A stretch of 64,000 bases of DNA, from assembly GCA_963755695.1 (NCBI GenBank), contig CAVWLB010000001.1:248001-312000 (forward strand), read 5' to 3'. Position numbers and translations under genes: made by a program. This stretch comes from QHWT01 sp963755695 (GTDB lineage Bacteria > Acidobacteriota > Vicinamibacteria > Vicinamibacterales > 2-12-FULL-66-21). Under the pieces are notes generated by a model that had not been told where the DNA came from, made no database searches, and was given only the letters and a program-made list of their open reading frames with translations. Numbering within the stretch: position 1 is the first letter of the stretch; every line of letters starts with the position of its first letter. Below are positions 39,005 to 49,252 of this stretch, in pieces.

Positions 39005-40406
39005 TTGGACCGACCACCCATCGCGTGGCTTCCATGGAGCGCCGACGCCTTCGCACGCGCCGCGCGGGAGCGGAAGCCCGTCCTCCTGTCGATCACCGCC
39101 GCGTGGTGTCGCGCCTGCCACGAAATGGATCGCGTCACGTACGCGCGACCCGCGGGTCGCGCCGCTCGTTCACGAGCGCTTCGTTCCCGTTCGCGTCGAC
39201 ACCGATCGCCGTCCCGGACATCAACGAGCGCTACAACCTGGGCGGATGGCCGACGACCGCGTTCCTCACGGCGGACGGGGATCTGATTGGCGGGGGCACG
39301 TTCATCGCCGCCGATCGCATGCCGGGGATTCTCCTGAGAGTGGCGGAGGCGTTCGCGTCGCGAGCGGAGGAGATTGCGCAGGCGCGGAATCGTGCCCCGC
39401 GCGCCGAGTGCGCCCTCCGTATCGGTCGAGACCGGCACACTCATCGAGACGATCTTCTCGACGTTCGACGAGGAATTCGGCGGATTCGGGAGCGAACCGA
39501 AGTTTCCGCACACGGCACCGCTTCATCTCGCAATGGCGTTGTATCGCGACACAGGCGACGGCCGGTGGCGGCGGATCGTGGAGCGGACTCTCGACGCGAT
39601 GGTTGACGGCGAATTGTGGGATCGAGAGGCCGGCGGCTTCTGCCGGTATGCGACCACGCGCGACTGGCAGCAGCCGCACGAAGAGAAGCTGCTCGAGACG
39701 AATGCGCTGCTGCTGCGCGCCTACGCCGAAGCCGCGCTGGTTTTCGACCGAACCGTGGATCGCGAACGCTGCAGGCGAAATCGTTTCGTTCCTTACCACC
39801 AGGCTTCGGTCCGACCAGGGCGGGTACCACGGCAGCGACGCGGACCACGTTCTCTATGCCGATGCGAACGCCGCGGCGGCGAGCGCGCTGCTGGCGGCGG
39901 CGGCGGCCTTGGAGGACGAGCGATCTCGCCCGAGAGGCATTGGCCTCATTCGAGCGCGTGGTCCTAGCGTGCTACAAGCCCGGATTGGGCGTGGCCCATT
40001 ACTTCGACGGGTCCGCTCAGGTCCGTGGCCTGCTCGTCGACCACGTGTCCATGATTGGCGCGCTGCTCGATGCGCATGACGGTCAGCGATGGCGAGCCTT
40101 ACCGGATGATGGCGGAGGAACTCGTTCACTACATGGCGCGCGAAACGTGGGACGCGGCTGAGCGGAGGGTTTTTCGATCGTGCCGGAATGGCGGACGACA
40201 TCGGTCTGCTGCGGACGAGACGGAAGCCGTTTGTCGCCAACGCGGACGCCGCGATCGTCTGCGAGCGGCTGCACCGCGTCGGGCACGAATTCGATCTCCG
40301 CCAGTATGCAGCCGGAGCGTTGGAGGCGGCCGCGCGGCAGGCCGCGGGCCAGGGCCCGCTCGCCGCGCACTACGTACTGGCCGAGCGCCACCTCGCGTCC
40401 CGGTGA
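39005..40406 (+). CDS. Thioredoxin-domain (DUF255/YyaL-like) protein, frame broken
   Basis: About 465 aa. The N-terminal DUF255 thioredoxin-like domain has WSADAFARAARERKPVLLSI and AAWCRACHEMD (CRAC, a CxxC active site), then YNLGGWPTTAFL. The C-terminal two thirds is an alpha/alpha toroid like N-acylglucosamine epimerases (EEFGGFGSEPKFPH, DREAGGFCRYATT, KPFVANADAAI). This is a shortened relative of the SSP411/YyaL family. At least four indels break it. TTG at 39005 is suggested by the adjacent -10 box. Role unknown; it may be redox-linked protein or sugar handling. Confidence 0.75.
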
Positions 40407-40426
40407 TAAACTGGGCCACTTCAGCC

Positions 40427-42710
40427 ATGCCTATCAGCACCGCCGATTCACTGACGACGTTGACCTCCGAGCAGGATGCGCGCAACGCCGCGCTTCTTGC
40501 CCGCACGCCACATCTCGGACAGCGCATCGAGTCGAAGGTGCTGCCGTTCACGCTCGACCTTGCCCGAGCGCGATTTCAGCGCCGACCAGGAGATCGCGCT
40601 GGGCGCGCTCGAGAAGCAGGCCGCGCGGACTGCGATCGAGTCGCTCGTGTCGCTGGCGAAGGTGAACGACATCGATCACCTCGGCGGCGGCTCTCGAGCT
40701 GATCCCAGCGCTGCTGATGACGCTCGCGGTCACCGACTACGAGCGCTCGCACTACACGATCGAGCACGGCCACACGAGCATCGGCTACTACTCCGCGCTG
40801 GCCACGCTCGGCTTCCTCGATCGCGCCCGCGTCATCGACGGCGTTCCGGCGCAGTCTCGACATCGCCGGTCACGTGTCCTGGGTGCCGGGCGGCACCGAG
40901 CTCAGTTCCGGACGCCTCGGCGTGATGGTTCCCGTCGGCACCGGCATGGCGCTCGGTCTGCGAGCCAACCACGGCGCCGGCAGCCACGTGATCTGCCACA
41001 TGCGGCGACGCCGGCTGGATTTCGGGCCAGGCGCTCGAACGGCTTCAATGCCGCGGCCGTCCACCGCGCGCCGATTACGTTCGTGATGCACCGCAACGGC
41101 ATCCAGCTGTCGGGCACGACCCGGCACATCATGAACCAGGATCCGCGGCCGATCATCTCGAGCTTCGGCATTCGCATCCTCGAGATCCGATCGCTGCACG
41201 AGCGCCGCGCGCTGTTCGCGGCGTATCGCGAGGCCTTCACCTCGGCGCAGGACGGACATCCCGACACTGATCTATCCGACGGGCTGGGGTTTCCAGGGCG
41301 ACGCCCCCGTGCACGATTGCCGACTTCGGCCAGAAGTACGGCATCGTCGATGAGACGCGTGCGTTCGCCGCAGAGAACAAGGTCGCGATCGACACGCAGA
41401 TCTGGATTCCCGGATCGCTCATGAGCTTCCGCGACGTCCGCGCGATGCTCCAGTGCCTGTTCTACGTCAACGATCTGCCGGGCGGCGAGGCGCATCACGA
41501 CGGTGGCATGAAGGGACGCGATCCGCAGGCGGTGCTGTCGAACCGGATGCTTGCGCTGACGCCCGACGAGAGCGCGCGCGCTCGATGCGCTCCGCGAAGC
41601 AGCCGGCGCGGACGGTCGTCACGACCGCGCGTCCGGCCAAGGGAACGCCGAACCTGACGTTGGCAGATGCGGAGGTCAAGGATATCGCCCTGCCCGGCCC
41701 GGAGAAGCCGGTGAGCGCCGCGCGCCGGCTCCGAGGCGGCTTACGTCGCGGTCGCAAAGAAGTATCCGAAGCAGCTGTTCGTCGTGTCCGCCGACCTGAA
41801 TCCCTCTACGCGCCTCGAGAAGGCGGTGAAGCTGCTGTCCGAAGGACCATCACTTCGAGATGAGCATCGAGGAGCAGGCGGCCACGCTGCTCGCCGACGG
41901 ACTGGCCTTCAGCAGCCGCAAGCCGCAGGTGAACGTCTTCTCGACCTTCGGCGCCTTTCTCGAAGGGATCGCGCGCGAAGGCTTCGAGATGTGGCGCTAC
42001 CAGCGCAACCTGACCGGGTTCAACGAGGGGCTCAACGTCCTGATGCACTTTGCGCACGTCGGCGCGTGCACCGGCCGCGATCATTTCTCGGGCTGGAGCC
42101 TCGACTGGATCAACCTGGCGCTCGGCTACCTGCCGTTCCTGCGGCGCTTCTACGCGCCGTCCGACGCGCGGGCGGCGTTCCTCGCGGTGCAGGACGCCGA
42201 CGTCGGGGTACGGCGGGCACATCGTCGCGATTCCTCGCGACAACCTGCCGGTGCTCACGCAAGCCGATGGCAAGACCCCGCTGTGGAATGCGTCGGACGC
42301 GTGGACGCCGGTCACTCCGTTCCGTCAGCGCGACGGCGCGAAGACCGCGATCCTGACCATCGGCGCGCCAAGCTATCTGGCCGGCGAGGCAAGCGAGAAG
42401 GCGGCGGCGCGTGGCGTGCTGGTCGACGTCTACGTGGTCAACGGTTTCCCGATCGACGAGGCTTTCATTGCCGACGTGCTGCGCAAGTACAAACGCATCG
42501 TGACGCTCGAGGACGGCCTGATTGGAACCGTCGGCGCCGGCTTGCGCGGCTTTGCCGCGTATGTTGCCGGGAAGGCTGCCGGCAACGGCAAGGAACTCGA
42601 TCACTTCGGCATCGTCGATCCGCAGCATCGCTCCGTCGGAGACTTTCCAGGAGGTCTGGGCGCACTACGGGATGACGAGCGAAGGGATTGCCGAGCGGAT
42701 CGTTCGGTGA
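40427..42710 (+). CDS. Transketolase-like thiamine-diphosphate enzyme (frame broken)
   Basis: About 755 aa. The N-terminal half has HTSIGYYSALATLGF, VPGGTELSSGRLGVMVPVGTGMALG and the ThDP-Mg loop CGDAGWISGQALNG, where the usual GDG is GDA. The pyrimidine-binding half has EMSIEEQAATLLADGLA and NVFSTFGAFLEG, then HVGACTGRDHFSGW. The C-terminal domain follows (VDVYVVNGFPIDEAF). This is the layout of a full-length transketolase, but several loops differ from E. coli Tkt, so the substrate may differ. About eight indels (near 40577, 40693, 40852, 41580, 41740, 41848, 42210 and 42648) break the frame. Confidence 0.75.
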
Positions 42711-42803
42711 GTTCCCGCGTCTCGAGACCCGGCCTAGAGCACGCAGAATGGTCATGCACACAAGGCGCGCACGGCGCGCCGGGGCGTGGGGCGGAGCCCT
42801 ACG

Positions 42804-45482
42804 TCAAGAGGTCGAGACGTACAACGCGTTGAACAGCATCGGGAAGGTGGCGTGCGTCTGCGCCCGATGCTGTGGCCTGAGACCGAACAGGACGATGCGG
42901 CCTGGATTCATGTCGATCGACACCACCGCCGCGCGTCCAGCCATCAGATCTTCCCCCTTCAACCAGCCGGATGCGACGACGTCGTTGTTCGGATAGCGCG
43001 CGACCACCGATACCTTCTGGGACGCGAACCCTTCAACCAGATTGAAGAACGGGCTGTTGTTGTAGAACCCGAAGGTTCTTGCCGGCGTGCCGTAGCCAAT
43101 CGGGTGGGTGGTATCGACCTCGACGTTGACGATCGTGCCGGGGGCGAAATGTTGATCGCGGGACAAACCTGCCTTGAGGTTCTTCAGGGGAATCCCAAAC
43201 CGCTCGATGGCGAGATCGGAGGCGGCGCCAAGGGTAATGAGCGTGCCCCCCTTCGCGACGAACTCGCGGAACGCCTCCACGCCCTGCTCGCCGATGCCGC
43301 CACGATACTCGGGGCGGATGTTCTGTCCGCTTGCGCCGTCGACAATCGCCTTGGACGACTGGTCGGCGAGAATGATCGCGTCGTAGCGGTCTCGCAGTTT
43401 GCCTGCGCGAATGTCCGTGTTGTGCAGCGGCGTCGACGCGAACCCGTACTGCTCGAGCACCCAGCGGGTCCACCCTTCATCCATGTTTCCGCCGCCCCAC
43501 GGCTGGTACATGCCGATGCGCGGCGCATGGAACACGACGGCCGGTGCAGCACTGCGCGGCTGGTTGTCGCTCGCGGTCACCGACAGCCCGTACGCTGCCG
43601 CCACCTCTTCGATCTGCCGGCGTGACACCCCGGTCACGCTGACGTGCGACGGCGCGTCGAACGCGAGTCTGGCCCCCTGCTTGAACAGCGCGTTGATTGC
43701 CGTCGCCGTGTCTGGCCCCTTGAAGTCGAAGCCAAAGCGCGAACCATTGCCTTTGACCTCTCCGGCAATCTTCTGCAGATCAGCGACCGGCGTCACCGGC
43801 AAATCGCTGGGCTGCGCAGTCTTGGCGAACACGGTCTTGACGCCGAGGAGCATCCCCAGCGACCACGCCGTCACGTCGTAGGGCGGCTCCGGCGTCGAGG
43901 TCGCGGAGCGGCGGACTTCCGGATACGTCTGTTTCTCGAGCATGTCTTTCGCATAGCGCGCGAACACCTGGTTCATCGGGATGATGAAGGTGCCAGCGCC
44001 GTAGCGCTTGCCGTCAGCATCAAACGCCCCGTTCGCGCGGAGAACATCCACGCCGGCCATGTGCAACCGGTCGGCAAGGTGCGCGGCTTCGCGCGCGTCC
44101 TGCTGGCCTTCGATCGGGAATGAGGATGGCCTTGGTCTCTCCGGTGTTGCCCGCCTCGACGGTCTGACGATTCACTTCATAGATCTGGCGCAGCAACGCC
44201 TCTCGCCGATCCGCGACGGTATCGAGCAGTCCCATGGTTGCAATCAGCTCGTAGTCGACGATGTCGCGAAGCGTCCAGCGGCCGCCCATCCACGGACGGG
44301 GATATTCGGTGCGCGGGGTCGATGTCGGTGGGCGCAGGAAGCACGCCCTCCGTCGAGACGTCGCTCCGGCCTCCGCCGCCTCGGCCTCCTTCCGCCGGGG
44401 CGTGGTGTTGCCGTCGGATGCCCGGGCACGGCCTTCTGCTGATCGATCGGCGCCGCGATGCGCGCGCTGGCGACTTCAGTCAGCAAGCCAATCTGGTTGT
44501 GCCACCATCCGCTCCACGCCATCGCGCCCTGCCAGAAGTTGGTGTAGGTGGAGTTGTAGATGATCCCTTCCTTGCCCGGCGCCTCGAGCGCGGCGGCCTG
44601 CGACTGGCCGAGGATGCCGTTCCAGCGATAGATCAGCGGGTGCACGTTCGGATTGATCGGATCGGTTGCCGGCATCACGAAGATGCGCGCGCCGCTGCTG
44701 CCCATCTGGTGCTCGTCGAGCCACACCGATCGGAAACCAGTCGTGCCACAGCAGCCTGCGCCGTGTAGCTGGCTCTCCTTCTGCGTGAACATGTACATGT
44801 CGCGGTTGTTGTCGTGGCCGACGTACGGGATGATAGAGGTACGGGATCGGGCTGGTCGCGAACGGCGTGCCGACGTTCTTGTTGAACCAGTCGGTCACCA
44901 TGATCTGGCCGTCCGGATTCAGGCTCGGCACCAGCACGAAGATGACGTTGTCGAGAATCTTCTTCACCTGCGGCGAGTCGTCCGTCGCGAGCTGGTGCAC
45001 GAGCTCCAGCGACCATCTGCGACGCGCCGATCTCCGTCGCGTGAATGCTGCAGGTGATCAGCGACCACCGCCTTGCCCTGCCGGAAGATCTCGTCGCGCT
45101 CGGCGTCGGTGGGCGCGCCGCCCTGGAAGTACAGCTTGCGTTCGAGCTGCTTGTAGCGGTCGAGATTCTTCAGCGTGTCGGGCGCTGCTGATTTCGAGCG
45201 CGATGAACGGATTGTCGTTGGTGGTCTTGCCCGAGCTCGCGGAAGCGGACGCGATCGGATCGCGCCGGCGACCTGCTGCATGTAATCGACGATCTTGTCC
45301 CAGCGCGCCAGCTTGTTGTCGGTGCCGATTCGGAATCCGAAATACGCCTCCGGCGTCGCGACCGCGGTAGTCGCCGTCGGTTGCACCTGTGCCGATGTTC
45401 CGAGCGGCGTGCTGTAAAAGGCGAGAACCGCAACCGCCAGGGCGGCGATGATCGTTCGCGGCGCCGTGGGACGGATCGGCAT
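42804..45482 (-). CDS. Exported M14-family zinc carboxypeptidase (frame broken)
   Basis: About 890 aa. The N-terminal signal peptide (IIAALAVAVLAFYSTPLGTSAQ) precedes EAYFGFRIGTDNKLARWDKI. The M14 domain is spread over three frames: the zinc His/Glu site appears as a CSIHATE-like stretch near 45045, followed by SLELVHQLATDDSPQV, LVPSLNPDG, the second zinc region, and HEQ in WLDEHQMGSSGARIF. The C-terminal third (YQPWGGGNMDEGWTRWVLEQ) is a glutamine-amidotransferase-like domain often attached to this group. It starts 1 bp after the transporter-HEAT gene, so the two form one operon. Probably degrades peptides in the periplasm. Confidence 0.8.
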
Positions 45483-45483
45483 G

Positions 45484-48400
45484 TCAGACCACTCCCTGCT
45501 CGGCCGCGGCGCTCCGGAAGAGCGCGGCAAAGACCTGCTGCAGCAACCCCGGGCGCTGCTCGATGAGCTCGAAGAATTCTTCGCGATCGATCCGGAGTGT
45601 GGCGACCGGCCGCGTGGCCTGCGCGGAATGTCCGAGCGCGGCGCCGGTCAGCAGTGCCGATATGCCAATCGCGTCGCCGCTCGTGACCGGAACCCTGTTG
45701 CCGCCGTCGAGCGATTCGAGCACGGCATCACCGGAGAGCACGATCCACAGCGCCGGCGAGGTGGCGGCATCAAAGACCTTCGCGCCTTGGTCGAACGAGC
45801 TCACCCGCGCCGTCCGCGAGAGCGCGAGCATGTCGGCGGCATCGACACGCGCGAACATCGGCACGCGCTGCAGCGCGAGCACCTTCTCCACGGCGGTCAC
45901 ACCGCTGTCGGCAAGCTGTGCGAACTGGGCGCCGGCGCCCGTGGGAGAGACGAGCGGCCACGACTCCGAGCCGGCCTCGGCCAGCGTGGCAAACAGGCCC
46001 CGCACGAGATCCGTATTGTCGGCGAGCAGCGTGCGCAGCTGCTCGATGGGCAATGCCAGCGTGACGGCGGCGTCGATGGCGCGCACCGTCGCCTGCGCCG
46101 GCACTCCCTGCAATGCTTCCTCGAGACCCAGGGCCGCCGGCGGCGTCGCGCTCGATGGCGGTTCACTCTGTCGGGTGATGGCCACCCGGCCGTCGAGCAG
46201 AATGTGCACCGAGTCCGGAACCATGCCTTCATGCTGCAGGACGTGTCCCGGTTCGTGTCGAGCCTGCCGGCCGCTTCCAGCCATGCGGAATAGCTCGTCG
46301 ATCGATACCGAGGCGAATAACGGAAGCTCCCGCAGCCGTCCGGCCAGCGCAGCAGCCGGCAGCGGTTCCCGCCAGAGCTCGCGTCGCCGCTCTGCCGAGA
46401 GCCGCTGCTCCGCAAGCGCCCAGGAGGCCGCTTCGAACACGAACCAGTCGCGGGCATCACGGTGGGCGAGCACGTGTTCGATGTCGCCCGCGAGCCCCCA
46501 GCGGCGCTGGGCGGCGACGAGATCGATGGCCGCCGCGGCGACGACCTCGTCCTCGTCGTTGATCAACTGCAGCAGCGTTTCCTCGACGTCGCGCGGGCGC
46601 GTCTTGAGGAGCACGTTGCCGCGACGGACCTTTTCGTCGCGCGGCAGATCCTCGAGCGCCGGCATGATCCGCTTCCTCACCTGTCCAGTGAGCACGTTGT
46701 CGAGGTATTCGGACGCGCTGGCGCGGGTCCGCGGATCGCCGTGCTCCAGCGTCCACCGTGCCGCCGCGATATCCCGCCATGGATAGATCAGTCCCAACAG
46801 CAGGTACATGCGATTGATCGCGCGTTGCATTTTTTCGACGAGCGCCTGCCCCAGCATCGAGGCTGGCGGCAATCCGCCGCGATCGAACAGATTGTGATGG
46901 AGCGAGATGTAGGTGAAGTAGCGGCGGGATTCCTGAATCGCCATCTCTTCGATGCGCGGCGCAGGGAAGGTCAGCGCGTCGTTGCCCCGTCGCAGGGTCT
47001 GCAGGGCCGCCACCGCCTTGTACCGCAGGAACCCATCGGGATCATCGAGCACCCCGATCAGCGCGTCGACGGATCGCTGCGACGAGATCCCGGCCAGGGT
47101 CGACGGAATGTGACGGCGAACCCAGCTGTCTTCGTCCTTGTCCGCCAGGATGTAAGCGAGGGCCTCGACCACCGGCTCGCCGTAGCTGACGAGCACGTCG
47201 CGTGCGCTCCCTTTCAGTTGCCGATTTCTGAGCAGCGTGACCAGCGTGGGCACGAACAGGAAGTCGGAGACCCCGAGGTCCCGCACGCTGGCCAGTGCCT
47301 CTTCAGCGACATCCGGCGCGGGATCGTAGAGCAGCGGCATCAGGAGCATGCGCAGATCGGCGTGACGGATCTGCCGCAGTGCGGCAGCCGCATCGCGGCG
47401 CGCCGGACGCGTGGCTTCAGTCGTGTCCGACGTCAGGTCGGCAAAGACCGCACCCGCGCGGGACCGGTCGTCGGGACGTTCGCTGGCCGCGAGCGCGACG
47501 GCCGCAGTCACTCGAATCCGCGGGTCCGGATCGTCGAGCATCGGCCGTACGACGGTGGCGGTGTCCTCGTTGCGGATGGCGCCCAGCGCCGCCACCGCGG
47601 CAGCGCGCACCTGTCCATCCGGGTCGGCAAGCAGGCGCCGAATCTGCGGTCCCCATTGCTGCGCGATGTCGGGCCGCACCTCGCGCAGTGCCGCCAGCGC
47701 GCGCCTTCGGACCATCGGCGACTCGTGATAGAGGAGGAGCGGTGTGACCAGATGCCGTTTGTCGAGCGACTCGAGAACATCGATCGCGTAGACGACGCGT
47801 GCAGCTTCGGGGTGCGACAGTTCCTGGACCAGCGTCTCGATGGTCGACAGATCCGCGCCACTCAGCCGTACTTCCTCGGGCTGCACGTCGCGACGCTGGA
47901 TACTGGTACGGAACGCCTCGAGATATCCGCGTCTCGCCCGCAGCGACATGACGATCCACGCCACCGTCACCACCAGGCTCGCATAACTCAGGTGCTGCCA
48001 ATCCAGGTGAAGTCCCCATGGTTTGACCAGAACCAGGAGCAGGAGCGCTCCGAGCGCCTTCGCGCCCCGGTCTACTGTCACGTCGACGAACGATTTGGCC
48101 TTCAGCTTGATGTCCGCCGGCAGCGGCAGGAACAGGATTTCGCGCGTGGTCTTGTCGACGGTGTAGCGAAGCGACTGATCGAGCACGCGCGCGAGGCTGG
48201 GCGCCCAGAGAGCCGCGTTCAGCAACATGATCACGCCGGTGGTGCCGAGACTCACCGGCAGGATCATCAGCGCGAACCCGATGCCGAGATAGCGATGGAT
48301 CTTGCTCGTGAGCCAGACCTGGATGATGAAGCCAATCGTCGACGTCCAGAGCTGAACCTGCGCGAGAAACGAAGTGATCGAATCGGTCCCGCCCGCACCT

Positions 48401-49185
48401 TTGGCAGCGGCCGCCGCCATGTTGAGCTGCTGCTCGATGATCGCCGCGCCCACCGCCGCAAAGCTGATCACCAGCGCGATGATCTGGAGGTGTTTCGATC
48501 GCCGCAGCAGGTCGAAGGCCTCGGTCGCGCTGACCCCTTTCTCTCTCTTGCTGGCCGTTGCCGCCACGCCGCCCGGATCGACGCGTTCACGCTTGATGAT
48601 CAGAATGACGAGCAGCGCGCACAGAACCATGCCGATCGCGCTCGGAATCAGCAGGTTCGTCGAGCCAAGCTGCTGCGCGAAGGCCGTCGCGAACGCGGAT
48701 CCGGCCACGCCGCCCAACGGTGCGCCGCCTCCGATGAACCCGAAGAGGCGTTTCGCCTGCCTCGGGTCGTAGACGATGTTCGCGAGCGTCCAGAACTGAC
48801 TGATGAGCAGTACGCCAAGAATGAGACCGGCCACGTAAAAGGCCACTGATACCCAGGTTGCCGACGTCTGGAAGAGGAACCAGAACGCGATGAGCATCCC
48901 TGCCATGCCGAACTGGGTGATCGGCAGCCCCCATCGACGGGGCAGCCGCGCCATCAACCAGGCGTAGCCGGCCATCAGGATGCCGATCAGAAAACCCGCC
49001 GCGAGCAAGACATACGGCAGGTTGTCCGCACCCAAATCCGAGATGAATTTCGACCGCGTAATCGGCTTGATGGCGTTGTAGGCCGTCATCGCCAGGAACG
49101 AGTACGCGAACATCATCAGCGCGGTGGTGCTTTCGCCGTCGCGGACCTCTGCAATAGGCGAGAGCAATCGTCTAGCAATCGACAT
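45484..49185 (-). CDS. Nucleotide-transporter-like membrane protein fused to HEAT repeats and two cNMP-binding-fold domains
   Basis: 1233 aa. Residues about 1-430 hold 11-12 membrane segments with the block RQAKRLFGFIGGGAPLGG seen in ATP/ADP-antiporter (TLC/AAA) relatives. Residues about 450-900 are HEAT-like repeats (ADPDGQVRAAAVAALGAI, DDPDPRIRVTAAVALAAS). Two cyclic-nucleotide-binding folds follow (about 930-1050 and 1090-1220). Neither carries the normal phosphate-binding cassette: the first reads LGLEEALQGVPAQATVRA, the second lacks both Glu and Arg. So cAMP binding is doubtful. GAGG lies 7 nt before the ATG. A shorter paralogue lies divergently 67 bp away. Confidence 0.8.
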   Translation of the reverse strand: MSIARRLLSPIAEVRDGESTTALMMFAYSFLAMTAYNAIKPITRSKFISDLGADNLPYVLLAAGFLIGILMAGYAWLMARLPRRWGLPITQFGMAGMLIAFWFLFQTSATWVSVAFYVAGLILGVLLISQFWTLANIVYDPRQAKRLFGFIGGGAPLGGVAGSAFATAFAQQLGSTNLLIPSAIGMVLCALLVILIIKRERVDPGGVAATASKREKGVSATEAFDLLRRSKHLQIIALVISFAAVGAAIIEQQLNMAAAAAKGAGGTDSITSFLAQVQLWTSTIGFIIQVWLTSKIHRYLGIGFALMILPVSLGTTGVIMLLNAALWAPSLARVLDQSLRYTVDKTTREILFLPLPADIKLKAKSFVDVTVDRGAKALGALLLLVLVKPWGLHLDWQHLSYASLVVTVAWIVMSLRARRGYLEAFRTSIQRRDVQPEEVRLSGADLSTIETLVQELSHPEAARVVYAIDVLESLDKRHLVTPLLLYHESPMVRRRALAALREVRPDIAQQWGPQIRRLLADPDGQVRAAAVAALGAIRNEDTATVVRPMLDDPDPRIRVTAAVALAASERPDDRSRAGAVFADLTSDTTEATRPARRDAAAALRQIRHADLRMLLMPLLYDPAPDVAEEALASVRDLGVSDFLFVPTLVTLLRNRQLKGSARDVLVSYGEPVVEALAYILADKDEDSWVRRHIPSTLAGISSQRSVDALIGVLDDPDGFLRYKAVAALQTLRRGNDALTFPAPRIEEMAIQESRRYFTYISLHHNLFDRGGLPPASMLGQALVEKMQRAINRMYLLLGLIYPWRDIAAARWTLEHGDPRTRASASEYLDNVLTGQVRKRIMPALEDLPRDEKVRRGNVLLKTRPRDVEETLLQLINDEDEVVAAAAIDLVAAQRRWGLAGDIEHVLAHRDARDWFVFEAASWALAEQRLSAERRRELWREPLPAAALAGRLRELPLFASVSIDELFRMAGSGRQARHEPGHVLQHEGMVPDSVHILLDGRVAITRQSEPPSSATPPAALGLEEALQGVPAQATVRAIDAAVTLALPIEQLRTLLADNTDLVRGLFATLAEAGSESWPLVSPTGAGAQFAQLADSGVTAVEKVLALQRVPMFARVDAADMLALSRTARVSSFDQGAKVFDAATSPALWIVLSGDAVLESLDGGNRVPVTSGDAIGISALLTGAALGHSAQATRPVATLRIDREEFFELIEQRPGLLQQVFAALFRSAAAEQGVV

Positions 49186-49252
49186 GGGAAAACCTCAGGC
49201 GTGGGGCTAAAGCCTATGCCATGCACAACTTGAAGTAAACTGCCCGGCGGAC

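Noticed and set aside
45484..46420. cAMP-regulated transporter
   Set aside because: The cNMP folds lack the Glu and Arg needed to bind cyclic nucleotide, so regulation by cAMP is not supported.
46462..48849. Long + strand open frame of about 795 codons opposite the transporter-HEAT gene
   Set aside because: It is the complement of a clear gene, Arg/His-rich and without any family motif. High GC content produces such antisense frames.
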